Assembly: GCF_000260135.1 (NCBI RefSeq)
Contig: NZ_JH651384.1
Location: 1,367,693-1,431,692 of the forward strand
Direction of reading: 5' to 3'
Length of the DNA: 64,000 nt
Origin: Thiothrix nivea DSM 5205
GTDB lineage: Bacteria > Pseudomonadota > Gammaproteobacteria > Thiotrichales > Thiotrichaceae
The notes under the pieces were generated by a model, which saw only the letters and a program-made list of their open reading frames with translations, was not told the origin of the DNA and searched no databases. Within the stretch, counting starts at the first letter, position 1. Each line of letters begins with the position of its first letter. The translations under genes and the position numbers were made by a program. Positions 17,704 through 27,229 of this stretch are shown one piece after another.

Positions 17704-17711
17704 GCGAATCT

Positions 17712-17751
17712 ACCTCCCCCTTCCGGGGGAAGGGGTCGGGGATAGGGGTAA
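17712..17751 (+). repeat. GC-rich palindromic repeat, copy 2
   Basis: The arms CCCCTTCC (17717-17724) and GGAAGGGG (17728-17735) form a hairpin with a GGG loop, followed by TCGGGGATAGGGGT. The hairpin-plus-G-rich-tail layout matches the other two copies. It sits between the convergent mutS and dsbC genes, where it could serve as a transcript end. Confidence 0.6.
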
Positions 17752-17760
17752 CTCCCGCCA

Positions 17761-18498
17761 TCAATTCGTCTTGGTCTTATCCTGTGAATCCAGCATCTTG
17801 ACCAGCTGGTCAGCCGGACGGAAACCCGGGATCATCAGGCCATCCGCCGTCACCAGCGCTGGCGTGCCATTCACGCCCAGTTTCCGGCCCAGTTCAAAAT
17901 CAGCCGCCACCGGGTTTTCGCATTCCTTGGCTTCGATGGTTTCACCACTTTTTACCTTGGTCATGGCTTCCTGCTTGTTGTCAGCACACCAGATATTCAC
18001 CATTTTCTTGTAAGCCGGTGAACCGACTCCCGCACGCGGATACGCCAGATAACGGACTGTTACACCCTTTTCATTGAGGGCCGGGACTTCCTTGTGCAGC
18101 TTGACACAGAACGGGCAGTCCACATCGGTAAAGGCGTACAAGACATGCTTTTCCTCGCCCTTGGCCTTGAACTCGATGGTCTTGCCGACGTCAATGTCTT
18201 TCATGATGGCCTGACGGTCAGACGATCGGGACTCTTCCGTCAGGCTGGTTTTGGTCTGGGCATCAATCAGGTCACCGGCCAGCACATAGCGCGCATCCGC
18301 GCTGACGTAAATGATTTCACCGCCGAATTTAGCCTCGAAAATACCCGGCAACGGCGTTGACTTGAGGGAATCCGGTGCGCCACCAAACAAGGGTTTCATC
18401 TTTTCGCCAAGATCGGCTGGTACATCATCAGCCATCGCCCCATTGGCCAGCAGCGCCATGCCAACCACCGCGCCCAGAATCATCTTCTTGTACATCAT
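17761..18498 (-). CDS. dsbC: Thiol:disulfide isomerase DsbC
   Basis: DsbC is a periplasmic, homodimeric isomerase that reshuffles wrong disulfides and is kept reduced by DsbD. The 245-residue protein has a signal peptide ending near NGAMA, an N-terminal dimerisation domain, and a thioredoxin domain with the redox motif CPFC in FTDVDCPFCVKLH. The structural Cys pair (WCADNK and KECENP) and the cis-Pro loop (VNGTPALV) are present. E. coli has CGYC, so the dipeptide between the cysteines differs. It lies downstream of xerD on the same strand. Confidence 0.92.
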   Translation of the reverse strand: MMYKKMILGAVVGMALLANGAMADDVPADLGEKMKPLFGGAPDSLKSTPLPGIFEAKFGGEIIYVSADARYVLAGDLIDAQTKTSLTEESRSSDRQAIMKDIDVGKTIEFKAKGEEKHVLYAFTDVDCPFCVKLHKEVPALNEKGVTVRYLAYPRAGVGSPAYKKMVNIWCADNKQEAMTKVKSGETIEAKECENPVAADFELGRKLGVNGTPALVTADGLMIPGFRPADQLVKMLDSQDKTKTN

Positions 18499-18639
18499 CT
18501 CTTTAGTTCCTGAAATAAAAATGGATACTGCGAAATTGCTTATTGTTTAATCACATAGGCATAGTACATTACCATGCCTTACTGTAGTGTGTATACGTTT
18601 CCCCAGTTTGGATGGATGCAGCCGCAGCAAGTTCCCGCC

Positions 18640-19578
18640 TCAGCCACGCGGATGGTGTTGGCGGTGCAATTCCTGCAAACGCGCCTTTGCGACATGGGTG
18701 TAAATCTGCGTGGTGGAAAGGTCACTGTGGCCGAGCAACATTTGCACTACCCGCAAATCCGCCCCGTGGTTCAACAGGTGAGTGGCAAACGCATGGCGCA
18801 GGGTATGGGGGGAAATATGCCGCACCATGCCCGCTTCCGTCGCATAGCGCTGAATCAGCACCCAGAACATCTGCCGCGTCATGCCAGTACCACGGTTGGT
18901 GACAAATACGTGTTCATCCAGCTCCTTGCCTTCCACCAGCAGCGGGCGGGCATCGCGTAAATAGGTCTGCACCCAGTCGTGAGCCTCCTCGCCCATCGGC
19001 ACCAGTCGTTCCTTGTTGCCCTTGCCGGTAATGCGGACTATGCCGTTTTGCAACATCATCTCCCCCAAACGGATACCCACCAGTTCGGAAACCCGCAAGC
19101 CGGTGGCGTATAGCAGTTCCAGCATGGCACGGTCGCGCAAGCCCAGCGGGTTGCCAGTATCCGGAGCCTGCAACAGTGCCTCAACCTCCGACTCCGCCAG
19201 CGAACCGGGCAACATCCTGCCCTGTTTCGGTGTTTCAATCTGAGCGGAAGGGTCATCCTTACGCAAGTTTTCCCGCACCTGCCAGCGGTAAAAACGCCGC
19301 AAGCTGGACAACAAACGGGCAGTCGAGGACGCTTTTGCCCCTTCGCGCACGCGGATAGCCAAGTATTCCAGCAAATCGCCACGGCTGGCTTGGTCAAGCG
19401 CCATTCCCCGCCCATCCAGCCAGTGGCATAACAGGCGCAGATCGCGTTCATAGCTGGCCAGGGTATTACGGCTCACGCCCCGCTCCGACCAAAATTCATC
19501 CAGAAAACGGTCAATTAATGCCTGATTCAGGCATTTTGAACGAATGATAGCGGCTGGGGATTTTTTTTCGGGTTTCAT
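18640..19578 (-). CDS. xerD: Tyrosine recombinase XerD
   Basis: XerD works with XerC at dif to resolve chromosome dimers during division. The 312-residue protein has the N-terminal core-binding domain (LIDRFLDEFWSERGVSRNTL) and all catalytic residues: Arg162 (YATGLRVSEL), Lys186 (GKGNKERLVP), His258/Arg261 (PHTLRHAFATHLL), His284 (LLGHSDLSTTQIY) and Tyr293. The xerD-dsbC order on one strand is common in gammaproteobacteria. No phage or integron genes accompany it, so it is the housekeeping recombinase. Confidence 0.94.
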   Translation of the reverse strand: MKPEKKSPAAIIRSKCLNQALIDRFLDEFWSERGVSRNTLASYERDLRLLCHWLDGRGMALDQASRGDLLEYLAIRVREGAKASSTARLLSSLRRFYRWQVRENLRKDDPSAQIETPKQGRMLPGSLAESEVEALLQAPDTGNPLGLRDRAMLELLYATGLRVSELVGIRLGEMMLQNGIVRITGKGNKERLVPMGEEAHDWVQTYLRDARPLLVEGKELDEHVFVTNRGTGMTRQMFWVLIQRYATEAGMVRHISPHTLRHAFATHLLNHGADLRVVQMLLGHSDLSTTQIYTHVAKARLQELHRQHHPRG

Positions 19579-19640
19579 TGTCTTATCCGGGGAGAATGAA
19601 ATTTAGGCATCCTCTATCCACATCCAAGGTACTAACAATA

Positions 19641-20900
19641 ATGGCTAATAATGACTATCAGACCCTGTTGATGTCGCATTACATGCTGCGGGAATTCCAG
19701 GAGCAACGCAAGCAACAAGAAGAGGCATCAATGGAACCGCCAGCAGTAGGCGAATACCAGCACTTCCCCGATGAAGCGTTGGCTTACCCGATTTTCTCCA
19801 ACCATGCGTGCGGGCAACAAAATGCCAGGGAATTGCTGGCTGTCGGCAGCGATACAAACTATGGCGAGCGGTGGCGGTTTTTCTACTCGCCTGACCCTCT
19901 GCAACTGCCCCATATCAATTACCAGCAACAACTGGAGCAGGAAGTAGCAGCATTGCAGCAACGCCTGCGCACCCTCAATTCCCCCCGCCTGATCCTGTTC
20001 GCCAGCATTTTTTTCATGGTCATTTTCCTAGTGATGCGTGGCCACTTCATACTGCCGGCCATACCGATCATTGCCCTGGCTTGGTATTGGTATGTGTCCG
20101 AAGTCAAAATCCACCAAACCCAGGCGCAATTGCGCCAACATCACCACGAATGGCAGGTACTGGCCAGCCAGACAGACAAGATAGCGCAACAGCTAGACAA
20201 CTTGCCTCGCCCCGCCGGTCTGGAACACATGCAGCAGCAATACCAGCTGGCGGTAGAACACCTGTTCCGCAATACCTTGTTGCAGACACTGGCCCCACAT
20301 GAGCTGGGCGATCTTGCCCTCACCCTCAAAAACCGCCAATGGGAAGGCTTCATTACCGAAAGTTGGGGCTACCTGCAAACACCGTTGGCAGCGCAATCCG
20401 GCAGCGCCATCAAGCATTTGCTGCTGGATGCCAACCATGTCAGCCTGAGCGCCTTGCAACCCGACCCACATGGGCGCAAGGGGCACAACCTGTACCGGGT
20501 GCAATACCTGCATGTGTGGATTCTGACCCAGCGTGGCCTGTTGATGGGGCAAGGCTACTACGACCGGGTAGCCAACCAGTTCCTGAGCGAGGAGCAGGAA
20601 TTTTACCCTTATGCCCGACTGACCCATATCCATCTGGCGGAACAGCCCACGCCAGAATTGCCCGTGCTGCAGGAATGTCTGCCGGAGCGTATTTACCAGC
20701 GCCATTTCGGCCAGCCTGTCAGCATCCTGACAGTGGGTGCGGCGGACGGGAAAACCTACGAATGCGCATCATTGCCAGTCAGTGAACGCCCGTTCCGGCA
20801 AACGGAATGGCAAGACCGTTACGAGCTGGATGCTGACATGCAGCGGCTGAACCGCCGTCTGCATGAGCGTGTTTACGGCACGGCAACGATGGCTAGCTAG
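19641..20900 (+). CDS. Uncharacterised two-helix membrane protein
   Basis: This 419-residue protein is not one I recognise. It has a Gln-rich, coiled-coil-like N-terminus ([19 protein letters not shown]), two close membrane helices at about 113-131 and 134-152 ([32 protein letters not shown]), a further coiled-coil segment, and a C-terminal soluble domain of about 200 residues. ATG 19641 is chosen because AAGG lies upstream and the frame before it is unremarkable. It diverges from xerD and overlaps the end of mtnA by eight bases. Confidence 0.7.
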   Translation: MANNDYQTLLMSHYMLREFQEQRKQQEEASMEPPAVGEYQHFPDEALAYPIFSNHACGQQNARELLAVGSDTNYGERWRFFYSPDPLQLPHINYQQQLEQEVAALQQRLRTLNSPRLILFASIFFMVIFLVMRGHFILPAIPIIALAWYWYVSEVKIHQTQAQLRQHHHEWQVLASQTDKIAQQLDNLPRPAGLEHMQQQYQLAVEHLFRNTLLQTLAPHELGDLALTLKNRQWEGFITESWGYLQTPLAAQSGSAIKHLLLDANHVSLSALQPDPHGRKGHNLYRVQYLHVWILTQRGLLMGQGYYDRVANQFLSEEQEFYPYARLTHIHLAEQPTPELPVLQECLPERIYQRHFGQPVSILTVGAADGKTYECASLPVSERPFRQTEWQDRYELDADMQRLNRRLHERVYGTATMAS

Positions 20901-21948
20901 TCATCAACGCAGCAATTTTTTCGGCACTGGGGTGTTCGACCACCCCTTTCTCAGTCACCAGTGCATCCACCAGGGAGGCAGGGGTCACGTCAAAGGCAGG
21001 GTTCCATGCCTGGGTGTGATGGGCGGCAATCCGCTGTGTGGCGACGTTGAGTACTTCTTCCTGCGGGCGTTCCTCAATCGGGATGTCATCACCGCTAGCC
21101 GTACCAAGGTCGATGGTACTGGTTGGGGCAACCACCATGAGCTTGACGCCGTGGTAACGGGCATTGACCGCCAGGCTGTAAGTGCCAATCTTGTTGGCTA
21201 CGTCGCCATTGGCGGCAATACGGTCGGAACCGACAATCACCCAGGAAACCTTGCCCTGCTTCATCAGGTGAGCGGCAGCGCCGTCGCATAACAAGTGGGC
21301 AGGGATTTTGTCCTTGGCCAGTTCCCAGGCAGTCAGGCGCGAGCCTTGCCACCACGGGCGGGTTTCATCAGCATACACGTGCTCAATCTTGCCGCTACTG
21401 TAAGCGCTGCGGATAACGCCCAGCGCAGTGCCATAGCCACCGGTTGCCAGTGAGCCGGTATTGCAGTGGGTCAGCACTGAGTGGGAAGGCTCGATCAGGG
21501 CGCTGCCCAATTCACCCATGCGGTAGTTGGCGTCAATGTCTTCCTGATGCAGGCGCTGGGCTAGCGCCAGCAGCGGCTCTTCGGGGTCACCTTGAACATT
21601 TTCCACCTCGGCACACATGCGCTTCAGTGCCCACATGAGGTTGACGGCGGTGGGGCGGGCGTTCCGCAAGGTTTCAATTTCAGCTTCCAGCCGGTTGCGC
21701 CAGTCGCTCGGATACTGCTTGTAACTCTTGCGGGCTGCCATCACCACCGCATAAGCAGCGGCAATGCCAATGGCCGGAGCACCCCGTACCACCATGTTGC
21801 GGATAGCTTCAGCAGTATCCTCCGCGCTGTACAATTGCACGAACTGCTCGTTATGTGGCAGTTTGCGCTGGTCGAGCAGCACCAGATGATTATCCTTCCA
21901 TTCCACTGCACGGATCGAATCGTGTTGACTCATGAAGATTTTCAGCAT
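20893..21948 (-). CDS. mtnA: Methylthioribose-1-phosphate isomerase MtnA
   Basis: MtnA converts 5-methylthioribose-1-phosphate to methylthioribulose-1-phosphate in methionine salvage. The 351-residue protein shows [23 protein letters not shown], the catalytic-Cys region [37 protein letters not shown], and the Asp motif [19 protein letters not shown]. It diverges from mtaD, which feeds the same pathway. A second Met at 21933 (MSQHDS) may be the real start; neither start has a clear ribosome site. Confidence 0.93.
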   Translation of the reverse strand: MLKIFMSQHDSIRAVEWKDNHLVLLDQRKLPHNEQFVQLYSAEDTAEAIRNMVVRGAPAIGIAAAYAVVMAARKSYKQYPSDWRNRLEAEIETLRNARPTAVNLMWALKRMCAEVENVQGDPEEPLLALAQRLHQEDIDANYRMGELGSALIEPSHSVLTHCNTGSLATGGYGTALGVIRSAYSSGKIEHVYADETRPWWQGSRLTAWELAKDKIPAHLLCDGAAAHLMKQGKVSWVIVGSDRIAANGDVANKIGTYSLAVNARYHGVKLMVVAPTSTIDLGTASGDDIPIEERPQEEVLNVATQRIAAHHTQAWNPAFDVTPASLVDALVTEKGVVEHPSAEKIAALMTS

Positions 21949-21987
21949 AAATAGGTTGCTTTAAAGTGGCGATCTTACAACACCCAG

Positions 21988-23304
21988 ATGGAAATTGAAT
22001 TACTTATCATTCCCGAATGGATCATTACGGTCAATCCGGAAAACCAGGTTCTGCGACACCACGCTTTGGCTGTGAATAATAGCAGGATTGTCGGCATCCT
22101 GCCTGCCTCTGAGGCAGAAAAACACTACCGCCCGCGTAAAATTGTCGCTTTACCGCAACATGCCTTACTACCTGGGCTGGTCAATGCGCATACCCACGCA
22201 GCCATGGCGTTGCTGAAAGGGCTGGCTGACGACCTGCCGCTGATGGACTGGTTGCAAAACCACATATGGCCTGCCGAAGCACGTTGGGCGGATGCCGAAT
22301 TCGTCCACGACGGCACGCAACTGGCGATTGCCGAAATGCTCCGCTCCGGCACGACCTGTTTCAACGACATGTATTTTTTCCCGGAAGCCACCGCGCAGGC
22401 CGTGGATGAAGCCGGTATCCGCGCCTGCATCGGTCTGATCGTCATCGACTTCCCTACTGCCTGGGGCAGCGGCCCAGAAGAATACCTGCAAAAAGGGCTT
22501 GCCCTGCACGACCAGTTGCTGGAAAAACCGTTGCTGACCACTGCACTGGCCCCCCACGCCCCCTACACGGTGTCGGATGAGCCACTCAAGCAACTGCTGC
22601 ACCTGGCCTGCGAGATGGACATCCCCGTACACATGCATGTGCACGAAACCGCGTTTGAAGTCCAACAGGCGCAAGAACAGAACGGCGCGCGCCCACTGGA
22701 GCGGCTGAATCAGCTTGGCCTACTCGACAAACATTTCCTCGCCGTGCACATGACCCAGCTCAGCGAGGACGAAATTGCGTTACTGGCACAAAAAGGTACG
22801 CACGTCATTCACTGCCCGGAGTCCAACCTGAAACTGGCCAGCGGTTTCTGCCCGGCAGCGCAACTGTTGACGGCTGGCGTCAATGTCGCCCTCGGCACGG
22901 ATGGCAACGCCAGCAACAACGACCTCGATATGCTGGGCGAAATACGCACAGCCGCCCTGATTGCCAAAGCCGTAGCGCAGGACGCCAGCGTCGTACCCGC
23001 CATGCAAGCATTGCGCATGGCCACCATCAACGCTGCCAAAGCTTTGGGGCTGGAGCAGGAAATCGGCTCGCTGGAAGTTGGTAAGGCAGCTGACATGATC
23101 GCCATCAACCTTGGTACACTGGAAAGCCAGCCGCTGTATGACCCGGTTTCACACCTGGTTTACTGCACCAGCCGTGATCAGGTTACCCATGTCTGGGTAG
23201 CAGGCAGGATGTTGTTGGAAAACCGCAGTCTGACCACACTGGACGAAACCGCCCTGATCGCCAAAGCCCGCCAATGGCGCAAAAAAATCGGAGAAACCCC
23301 ATGA
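21988..23304 (+). CDS. mtaD: MTA/SAH deaminase (TRZ/ATZ amidohydrolase)
   Basis: MtaD deaminates 5'-methylthioadenosine (and S-adenosylhomocysteine) to the inosine form. The 438-residue amidohydrolase carries the metal motif [12 protein letters not shown], then [22 protein letters not shown], the [12 protein letters not shown] segment and [13 protein letters not shown]. Divergent mtnA supports a salvage route MTA to methylthioinosine, then a phosphorylase to methylthioribose-1-phosphate, as known in Pseudomonas. The phosphorylase gene is not in the window. The stop overlaps ubiG (ATGA). Confidence 0.9.
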   Translation: MEIELLIIPEWIITVNPENQVLRHHALAVNNSRIVGILPASEAEKHYRPRKIVALPQHALLPGLVNAHTHAAMALLKGLADDLPLMDWLQNHIWPAEARWADAEFVHDGTQLAIAEMLRSGTTCFNDMYFFPEATAQAVDEAGIRACIGLIVIDFPTAWGSGPEEYLQKGLALHDQLLEKPLLTTALAPHAPYTVSDEPLKQLLHLACEMDIPVHMHVHETAFEVQQAQEQNGARPLERLNQLGLLDKHFLAVHMTQLSEDEIALLAQKGTHVIHCPESNLKLASGFCPAAQLLTAGVNVALGTDGNASNNDLDMLGEIRTAALIAKAVAQDASVVPAMQALRMATINAAKALGLEQEIGSLEVGKAADMIAINLGTLESQPLYDPVSHLVYCTSRDQVTHVWVAGRMLLENRSLTTLDETALIAKARQWRKKIGETP

Positions 23305-24011
23305 CTAGCACAACCGCCAACGTCGACCCCAACGAAATCCGCAAATTTGAAGAACTGGCCTGGCGCTGGTGGGATCGTGACAGCGAATTCAAGCCCCTGC
23401 ACGACATCAACCCCCTGCGCCTGAACTACATCGACGACCGTGTCCGGTTACAGGGCAAACAGGTTATCGACGTGGGCTGTGGCGGCGGCATCCTGGCCGA
23501 AAGCATGGCGCGGCGTGGCGCGCAGGTAACCGGCATCGATATGGGTGAAACCCCGTTATCCGTTGCCAAGCTGCACGCGCTTGAATCCAGGGTTGAAGTC
23601 AATTACCGGCAGATCAGCGCCGAAGCCATGGCGGAAGAAGCCCCCTGCCAGTTCGATGCTGTCACCTGCATGGAAATGCTCGAACACGTCCCCGACCCTG
23701 CATCCGTCATTGCCGCCTGCGCCCGCATGGTCAAGCCGGGTGGCGACGTGTTCTTTTCTTCCATCAACCGCAACCCCAAGGCATTCCTGCTGGCCATTGT
23801 CGGCGCGGAATACGTGCTTAACATGTTGCCCAAAGGCACGCATGAATACGGCAAATTTATCAAGCCCTCCGAACTGGAAGGCTGGGCGCGTTCCGTCGGG
23901 CTGGAACTGCGCAATATCTCGGGGATGACATACAATCCGCTGTTCCAGAGTTATCGTCTGGGGCGGGATGTTGATGTCAATTACCTCATGCATTTCAAAA
24001 AGGAAAACTGA
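23301..24011 (+). CDS. ubiG: Ubiquinone biosynthesis O-methyltransferase UbiG
   Basis: UbiG catalyses both O-methylations of ubiquinone synthesis using S-adenosylmethionine. The 236-residue protein opens [19 protein letters not shown], then has the SAM motif [16 protein letters not shown], followed by [13 protein letters not shown] and [12 protein letters not shown], all characteristic. It is coupled to mtaD by a four-base overlap. MtaD can also process S-adenosylhomocysteine, the by-product of UbiG, which may explain the pairing. Confidence 0.95.
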   Translation: MTSTTANVDPNEIRKFEELAWRWWDRDSEFKPLHDINPLRLNYIDDRVRLQGKQVIDVGCGGGILAESMARRGAQVTGIDMGETPLSVAKLHALESRVEVNYRQISAEAMAEEAPCQFDAVTCMEMLEHVPDPASVIAACARMVKPGGDVFFSSINRNPKAFLLAIVGAEYVLNMLPKGTHEYGKFIKPSELEGWARSVGLELRNISGMTYNPLFQSYRLGRDVDVNYLMHFKKEN

Positions 24012-24014
24012 TTG

Positions 24015-24590
24015 ATGCTTAATCTGAAAAGGCTGTTGTTGGCGTTGATGGCTGTGCTCATGGTCAGTGGCTGCGCCGTCCATTACGACGAGGTCTACCT
24101 GACCAAGGATGGCAACCCACGCCTGACAGCGCTTAGCCCCAAAATGAAAAAGCAGATGGATGAACTGACCGGAGCACTGATCGCCCTGGATCCAGCCATC
24201 ATTGACCCGCGCGAAGCACAGGATGTCGCACATGACGCCTATGTTTACCCCATGTACCTGGCCAATGACTGGAACCTGACCTGGCCACCCCTGATCCACA
24301 ACACCCTGCGCAATTCCAAGGAACGCAAGGCTGGCCTGTGCGTAGACTGGGCGCGCGCCATGCGGGCAAGGATGCGCAGCAAGCATCTGAAAACCTTTGA
24401 CCTGTGGTGGGGCGTCGCCTACAAGGGCAACCCATGGCGCGAACACAGCACCCTGATCGTCACTGCCAAAGGCAAACCGTTTGCTACCGGCATCCTGCTC
24501 GACCCATGGCGCAACTCCGGCGACTTGTACTGGAGCACCATCCCGGATGACCTCCACTACCCCTGGAAATACTTTGAAGGCCCAGGCTAA
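24015..24590 (+). CDS. Lipoprotein with transglutaminase-like Cys-His-Asp pattern
   Basis: ATG 24015 lies three bases after the ubiG stop. The N-terminus is a lipoprotein signal (LLLALMAVLMVSGC). The 191-residue protein then shows KAGLCVDWARAM, WREHSTLIVTAKG and ILLDPWRNSGDLYW. The Cys at a helix start, followed by His and Asp-Pro-Trp on strands, is the order of transglutaminase/papain-like catalytic triads. The family was not recognised by name, so enzymatic activity is inferred. The stop overlaps the convergent dioxygenase gene by four bases. Confidence 0.65.
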   Translation: MLNLKRLLLALMAVLMVSGCAVHYDEVYLTKDGNPRLTALSPKMKKQMDELTGALIALDPAIIDPREAQDVAHDAYVYPMYLANDWNLTWPPLIHNTLRNSKERKAGLCVDWARAMRARMRSKHLKTFDLWWGVAYKGNPWREHSTLIVTAKGKPFATGILLDPWRNSGDLYWSTIPDDLHYPWKYFEGPG

Positions 24591-25291
24591 GCCTGCTTGT
24601 GGAAGGTCAACACCAGCACATCCCGCCACGCAGGTTGTGCTGGGTCTGCGGGGCTGATTTCCGTCACGCCATGATAGACTGCATGGTCATTCACCAGCAT
24701 CAAATCCCCCGCCTGCTCCAGTGAACCTTCAGCCAGCGGGCGCATGTCATTGCCGAAAACACAGCTGACCCCACCCCGAATATTTTGCCGATCCATCATC
24801 ATGATGAGGATGTATTCCGCACCATCCTTATGCACACCCTCTGGCGTCGGCTTACCCAGCTGGTCTTCACGCGCCACGATGCGGAACTGGTGCGCCTGAA
24901 TCCGCCACAACTGCGCTGGGCCACCTGAAAACTGGCTAGTCGTCCAGCGGATAATTTCCTTCAGTACCGGGTTTCGCAGGGTAGTCGGCAACCACTCGCG
25001 AAAATGCCGGTTAAAGCCGCCGTGCACCTGATTGTAGTGGGTGCTTTGGTAATGCGGCTCGTGCGGCAACACCTCCAGCTCAGCGTTTTTCCAGTGAAAC
25101 ACGGAATAGCGCCGGTAACGGTAGCTGCCACCATCACGCAAATAAGGATCAAGCAACAAACCATCCCAGCTTTGCCGGAAACGCCTGTAAGCCTGCCCCA
25201 TGCGGCGGACAAGCTGCTGGTGCAGACAGCTGGTTTCACCCATTGCCATCATGAATCCTGGTTTTTGCAGTTGCGTATTCACTCGACCCAC
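24587..25291 (-). CDS. 2OG-Fe dioxygenase family protein
   Basis: The protein matches the 2OG-Fe dioxygenase family that includes BsmA. It has the iron ligands in GVHKDGAEYILI (HxD) and the distal His in VNDHAVYHGVTEI, and an Arg near the C-terminus (AWRDVLVLTFHK) for 2-oxoglutarate. Relatives hydroxylate free amino acids or small molecules; the substrate here is unknown. GTG at 25291 gives 234 residues; ATGs at 25252 and 25249 just after AGGATT give about 220 and may be the true start. It follows cmoB on the same strand. Confidence 0.75.
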   Translation of the reverse strand: MGRVNTQLQKPGFMMAMGETSCLHQQLVRRMGQAYRRFRQSWDGLLLDPYLRDGGSYRYRRYSVFHWKNAELEVLPHEPHYQSTHYNQVHGGFNRHFREWLPTTLRNPVLKEIIRWTTSQFSGGPAQLWRIQAHQFRIVAREDQLGKPTPEGVHKDGAEYILIMMMDRQNIRGGVSCVFGNDMRPLAEGSLEQAGDLMLVNDHAVYHGVTEISPADPAQPAWRDVLVLTFHKQA

Positions 25292-25343
25292 TTCAACGTT
25301 AATGTCTCATCATATTGTAATAAACCAATATACCATTGAACAG

Positions 25344-26333
25344 TTAACCCGGTGCATTGGCCAATACGGTGGCGCGCACTGGCGCTGGGTAGCCTTCAAC
25401 CGTGCTGCTGCTGTCTGCCGGATCAAGAAAATCAGCCAGCGACTCGCCCTTGCTCCATGGCGTGCAGCGCTGTTCTTCCACTGTCGTTGTGGTGACATCC
25501 ACTACCCGAATATGGGCGAAACCCAGCCTTTTCAACCACAATTCCAGCATGGGCACGGATGGGATAAACCAGACGTTGCGCATTTTGGCGTAGCGGTCGT
25601 GCGGCATCAGCGCGGTATGCTCATCCCCCGCCACCACCAGGGTTTCCAGCACCAGTTCTCCGCCGGCGCGCAGGGCGCGGCGCAGTTCCTGCAAATGCCC
25701 GAGAGGATCACGGCGATGATACAGCACGCCCATCGAGAATACGGTGTCGAAACCTTTCTGGTGAAAATCAGGCAGGTTTTCGCTTTTCAACGGCAGCATC
25801 CAAACTGGCAGCTGTTCTCCCGCATAATGCTTGATTAACTGAAACTGGGCCAGGAACAGCAGGGTCGGATCGATACCGATGACGGCTTCAGCGCCCGAGC
25901 CATACATGCGCCACATGTGATAGCCACTACCGCAACCGACATCCAGCACCAGCCGCCCGTCCAGCGGACTGAGGTAGGGAAACACCCGCTCCCATTTCCA
26001 GTCAGAGCGCCATTCGGTATCAATCGGGATGCCGAACAGTTTATACGGCCCCTTGCGCCACGGGATCAGGGACTTCAGGCTTCCCATCAACCGCTCTCGC
26101 ACTGCTACATCCGTATCATTTTCTACACCAATCCGCATTGTGTTGCTGTTGAAATCTACACTGGAAGCCGATATTTCTGGCAAAGCATCCAGAATTGCCC
26201 GCCATTCTGCTTGCCTGCCGTGTGGGTTTTCTGCCGCAGCCTGAATTAGTTGAGCAGGCAAACTATCAAGCCATAGTGCAAGCCGGGAGGTTTGCAGAAA
26301 ATGGGACACAGTTCCAAGCATATTGGCATTCAT
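25344..26333 (-). CDS. cmoB: tRNA U34 carboxymethyltransferase CmoB
   Basis: CmoB transfers the carboxymethyl group of carboxy-SAM to 5-hydroxyuridine at tRNA position 34, making cmo5U. The 329-residue protein has the typical WRKGPYKLFGIPIDTEWRSDWKW, the SAM motif VLDVGCGSGYHMWRM, FSMGVLYHRRDPLGHL, and YAKMRNVWFIPS. Its usual operon partner cmoA lies 7.3 kb away on the same strand, beyond a plus-strand block. The next gene downstream is the dioxygenase. Confidence 0.95.
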   Translation of the reverse strand: MNANMLGTVSHFLQTSRLALWLDSLPAQLIQAAAENPHGRQAEWRAILDALPEISASSVDFNSNTMRIGVENDTDVAVRERLMGSLKSLIPWRKGPYKLFGIPIDTEWRSDWKWERVFPYLSPLDGRLVLDVGCGSGYHMWRMYGSGAEAVIGIDPTLLFLAQFQLIKHYAGEQLPVWMLPLKSENLPDFHQKGFDTVFSMGVLYHRRDPLGHLQELRRALRAGGELVLETLVVAGDEHTALMPHDRYAKMRNVWFIPSVPMLELWLKRLGFAHIRVVDVTTTTVEEQRCTPWSKGESLADFLDPADSSSTVEGYPAPVRATVLANAPG

Positions 26334-26461
26334 TCTTCAACGTGTGGCAGGGAAAGAGATACTACCCATTCATACCCACCGCTGACAACCGGCAGAATGG
26401 GCATCAGGGTTTACCCCTGTTTGTCATCCGCTTATTTTCCATACAAATTATAGACATATAA

Positions 26462-26489
26462 GTGACAACTCTTTTGCTTGCACTATAGT
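26462..26489 (+). promoter_or_regulatory. Possible sigma-70 promoter of the response-regulator gene
   Basis: GTGACA (26462-26467) and TATAGT (26484-26489) are spaced 16 bases, about 30 bases before the start codon. A short inverted pair CTTGC / GCAAG spans the -10 region and could be an operator. The -35 match is imperfect. Confidence 0.35.
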
Positions 26490-26520
26490 CTGTTAATTAA
26501 GCAAGAGGGAGATTTTGGCT

Positions 26521-27183
26521 ATGTTCAATGTCATGGTGGTGGAAGATGTTGAGTCAACCTGCAACTGGATGCAGGTCTTGCTCGGCAAAGCATTTCCTGA
26601 TGTGAAAGTAGTGTTTGGTCATACGCTGGCGGAAGCACGGGGACAGTTGGGCCAACAGTTTCTCGCTTTGGCACTGGTCGACCTTAACCTGCCTGACGGT
26701 AGTGGGCTGGAATTGATTCCGCATATTCGTAGGCACAGCCCGGAAACCAGGATTATCGTCATGACCATCTTTGATGATCACGAGCACATCTTCAACGCTA
26801 TCCGCGCCGGGGCGATAGGCTATCTGCTGAAAGACCAGTCCGAGAAAATCCTGATCAACAAGCTGCGCGGCGTTATGGAAGGCGACCCGCCGCTATCGCC
26901 CCTGATTGCCCGCAAGATTCTGGAACAGGTACGTGACAGTGATCCGATACAGGAGAATCATGCAGTTAATCCTCCGCTGCATATCGACCTGAACCAACGC
27001 GAAGAAGAAATTCTGGTGCTGATCTCCAAAGGCATGAACCGCACGGAAATTGCCGAAATACTCTCCCTCTCGCCGCATACCGTCGCCCGCTACATCAAGG
27101 ATGTGTATCAAAAGCTGGATGTTAGCTCGCGGGCGGAAGCAGCGATTATGGCCTGCCGGATCGGTCTGGTCAGGATGTCCTAA
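26521..27183 (+). CDS. NarL/LuxR-type response regulator
   Basis: This 220-residue regulator has a receiver domain with acidic residues VVEDVEST, phospho-acceptor Asp54 (ALVDLNLPDGSG) and Lys104 (YLLKDQSE), then a LuxR-type helix-turn-helix (LNQREEEILVLISKGMNRTE, EILSLSPHTVARYIKDVYQKL). The start at 26521 follows AAGAGGGAGA. The histidine kinase gene begins 46 bases downstream, so the two form a two-component pair. The likely targets are the exported-protein genes that follow; this is inferred from position. Confidence 0.92.
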   Translation: MFNVMVVEDVESTCNWMQVLLGKAFPDVKVVFGHTLAEARGQLGQQFLALALVDLNLPDGSGLELIPHIRRHSPETRIIVMTIFDDHEHIFNAIRAGAIGYLLKDQSEKILINKLRGVMEGDPPLSPLIARKILEQVRDSDPIQENHAVNPPLHIDLNQREEEILVLISKGMNRTEIAEILSLSPHTVARYIKDVYQKLDVSSRAEAAIMACRIGLVRMS

Positions 27184-27229
27184 CTCACGCAGGTATTCAC
27201 AGCCTGCCGTAAACGTTGAAATTGGCTTT

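Noticed and set aside
18640-19578. XerD as an integrase of a mobile element
   Set aside because: Length, motifs and the xerD-dsbC order indicate the housekeeping recombinase; no att sites or phage genes flank it.
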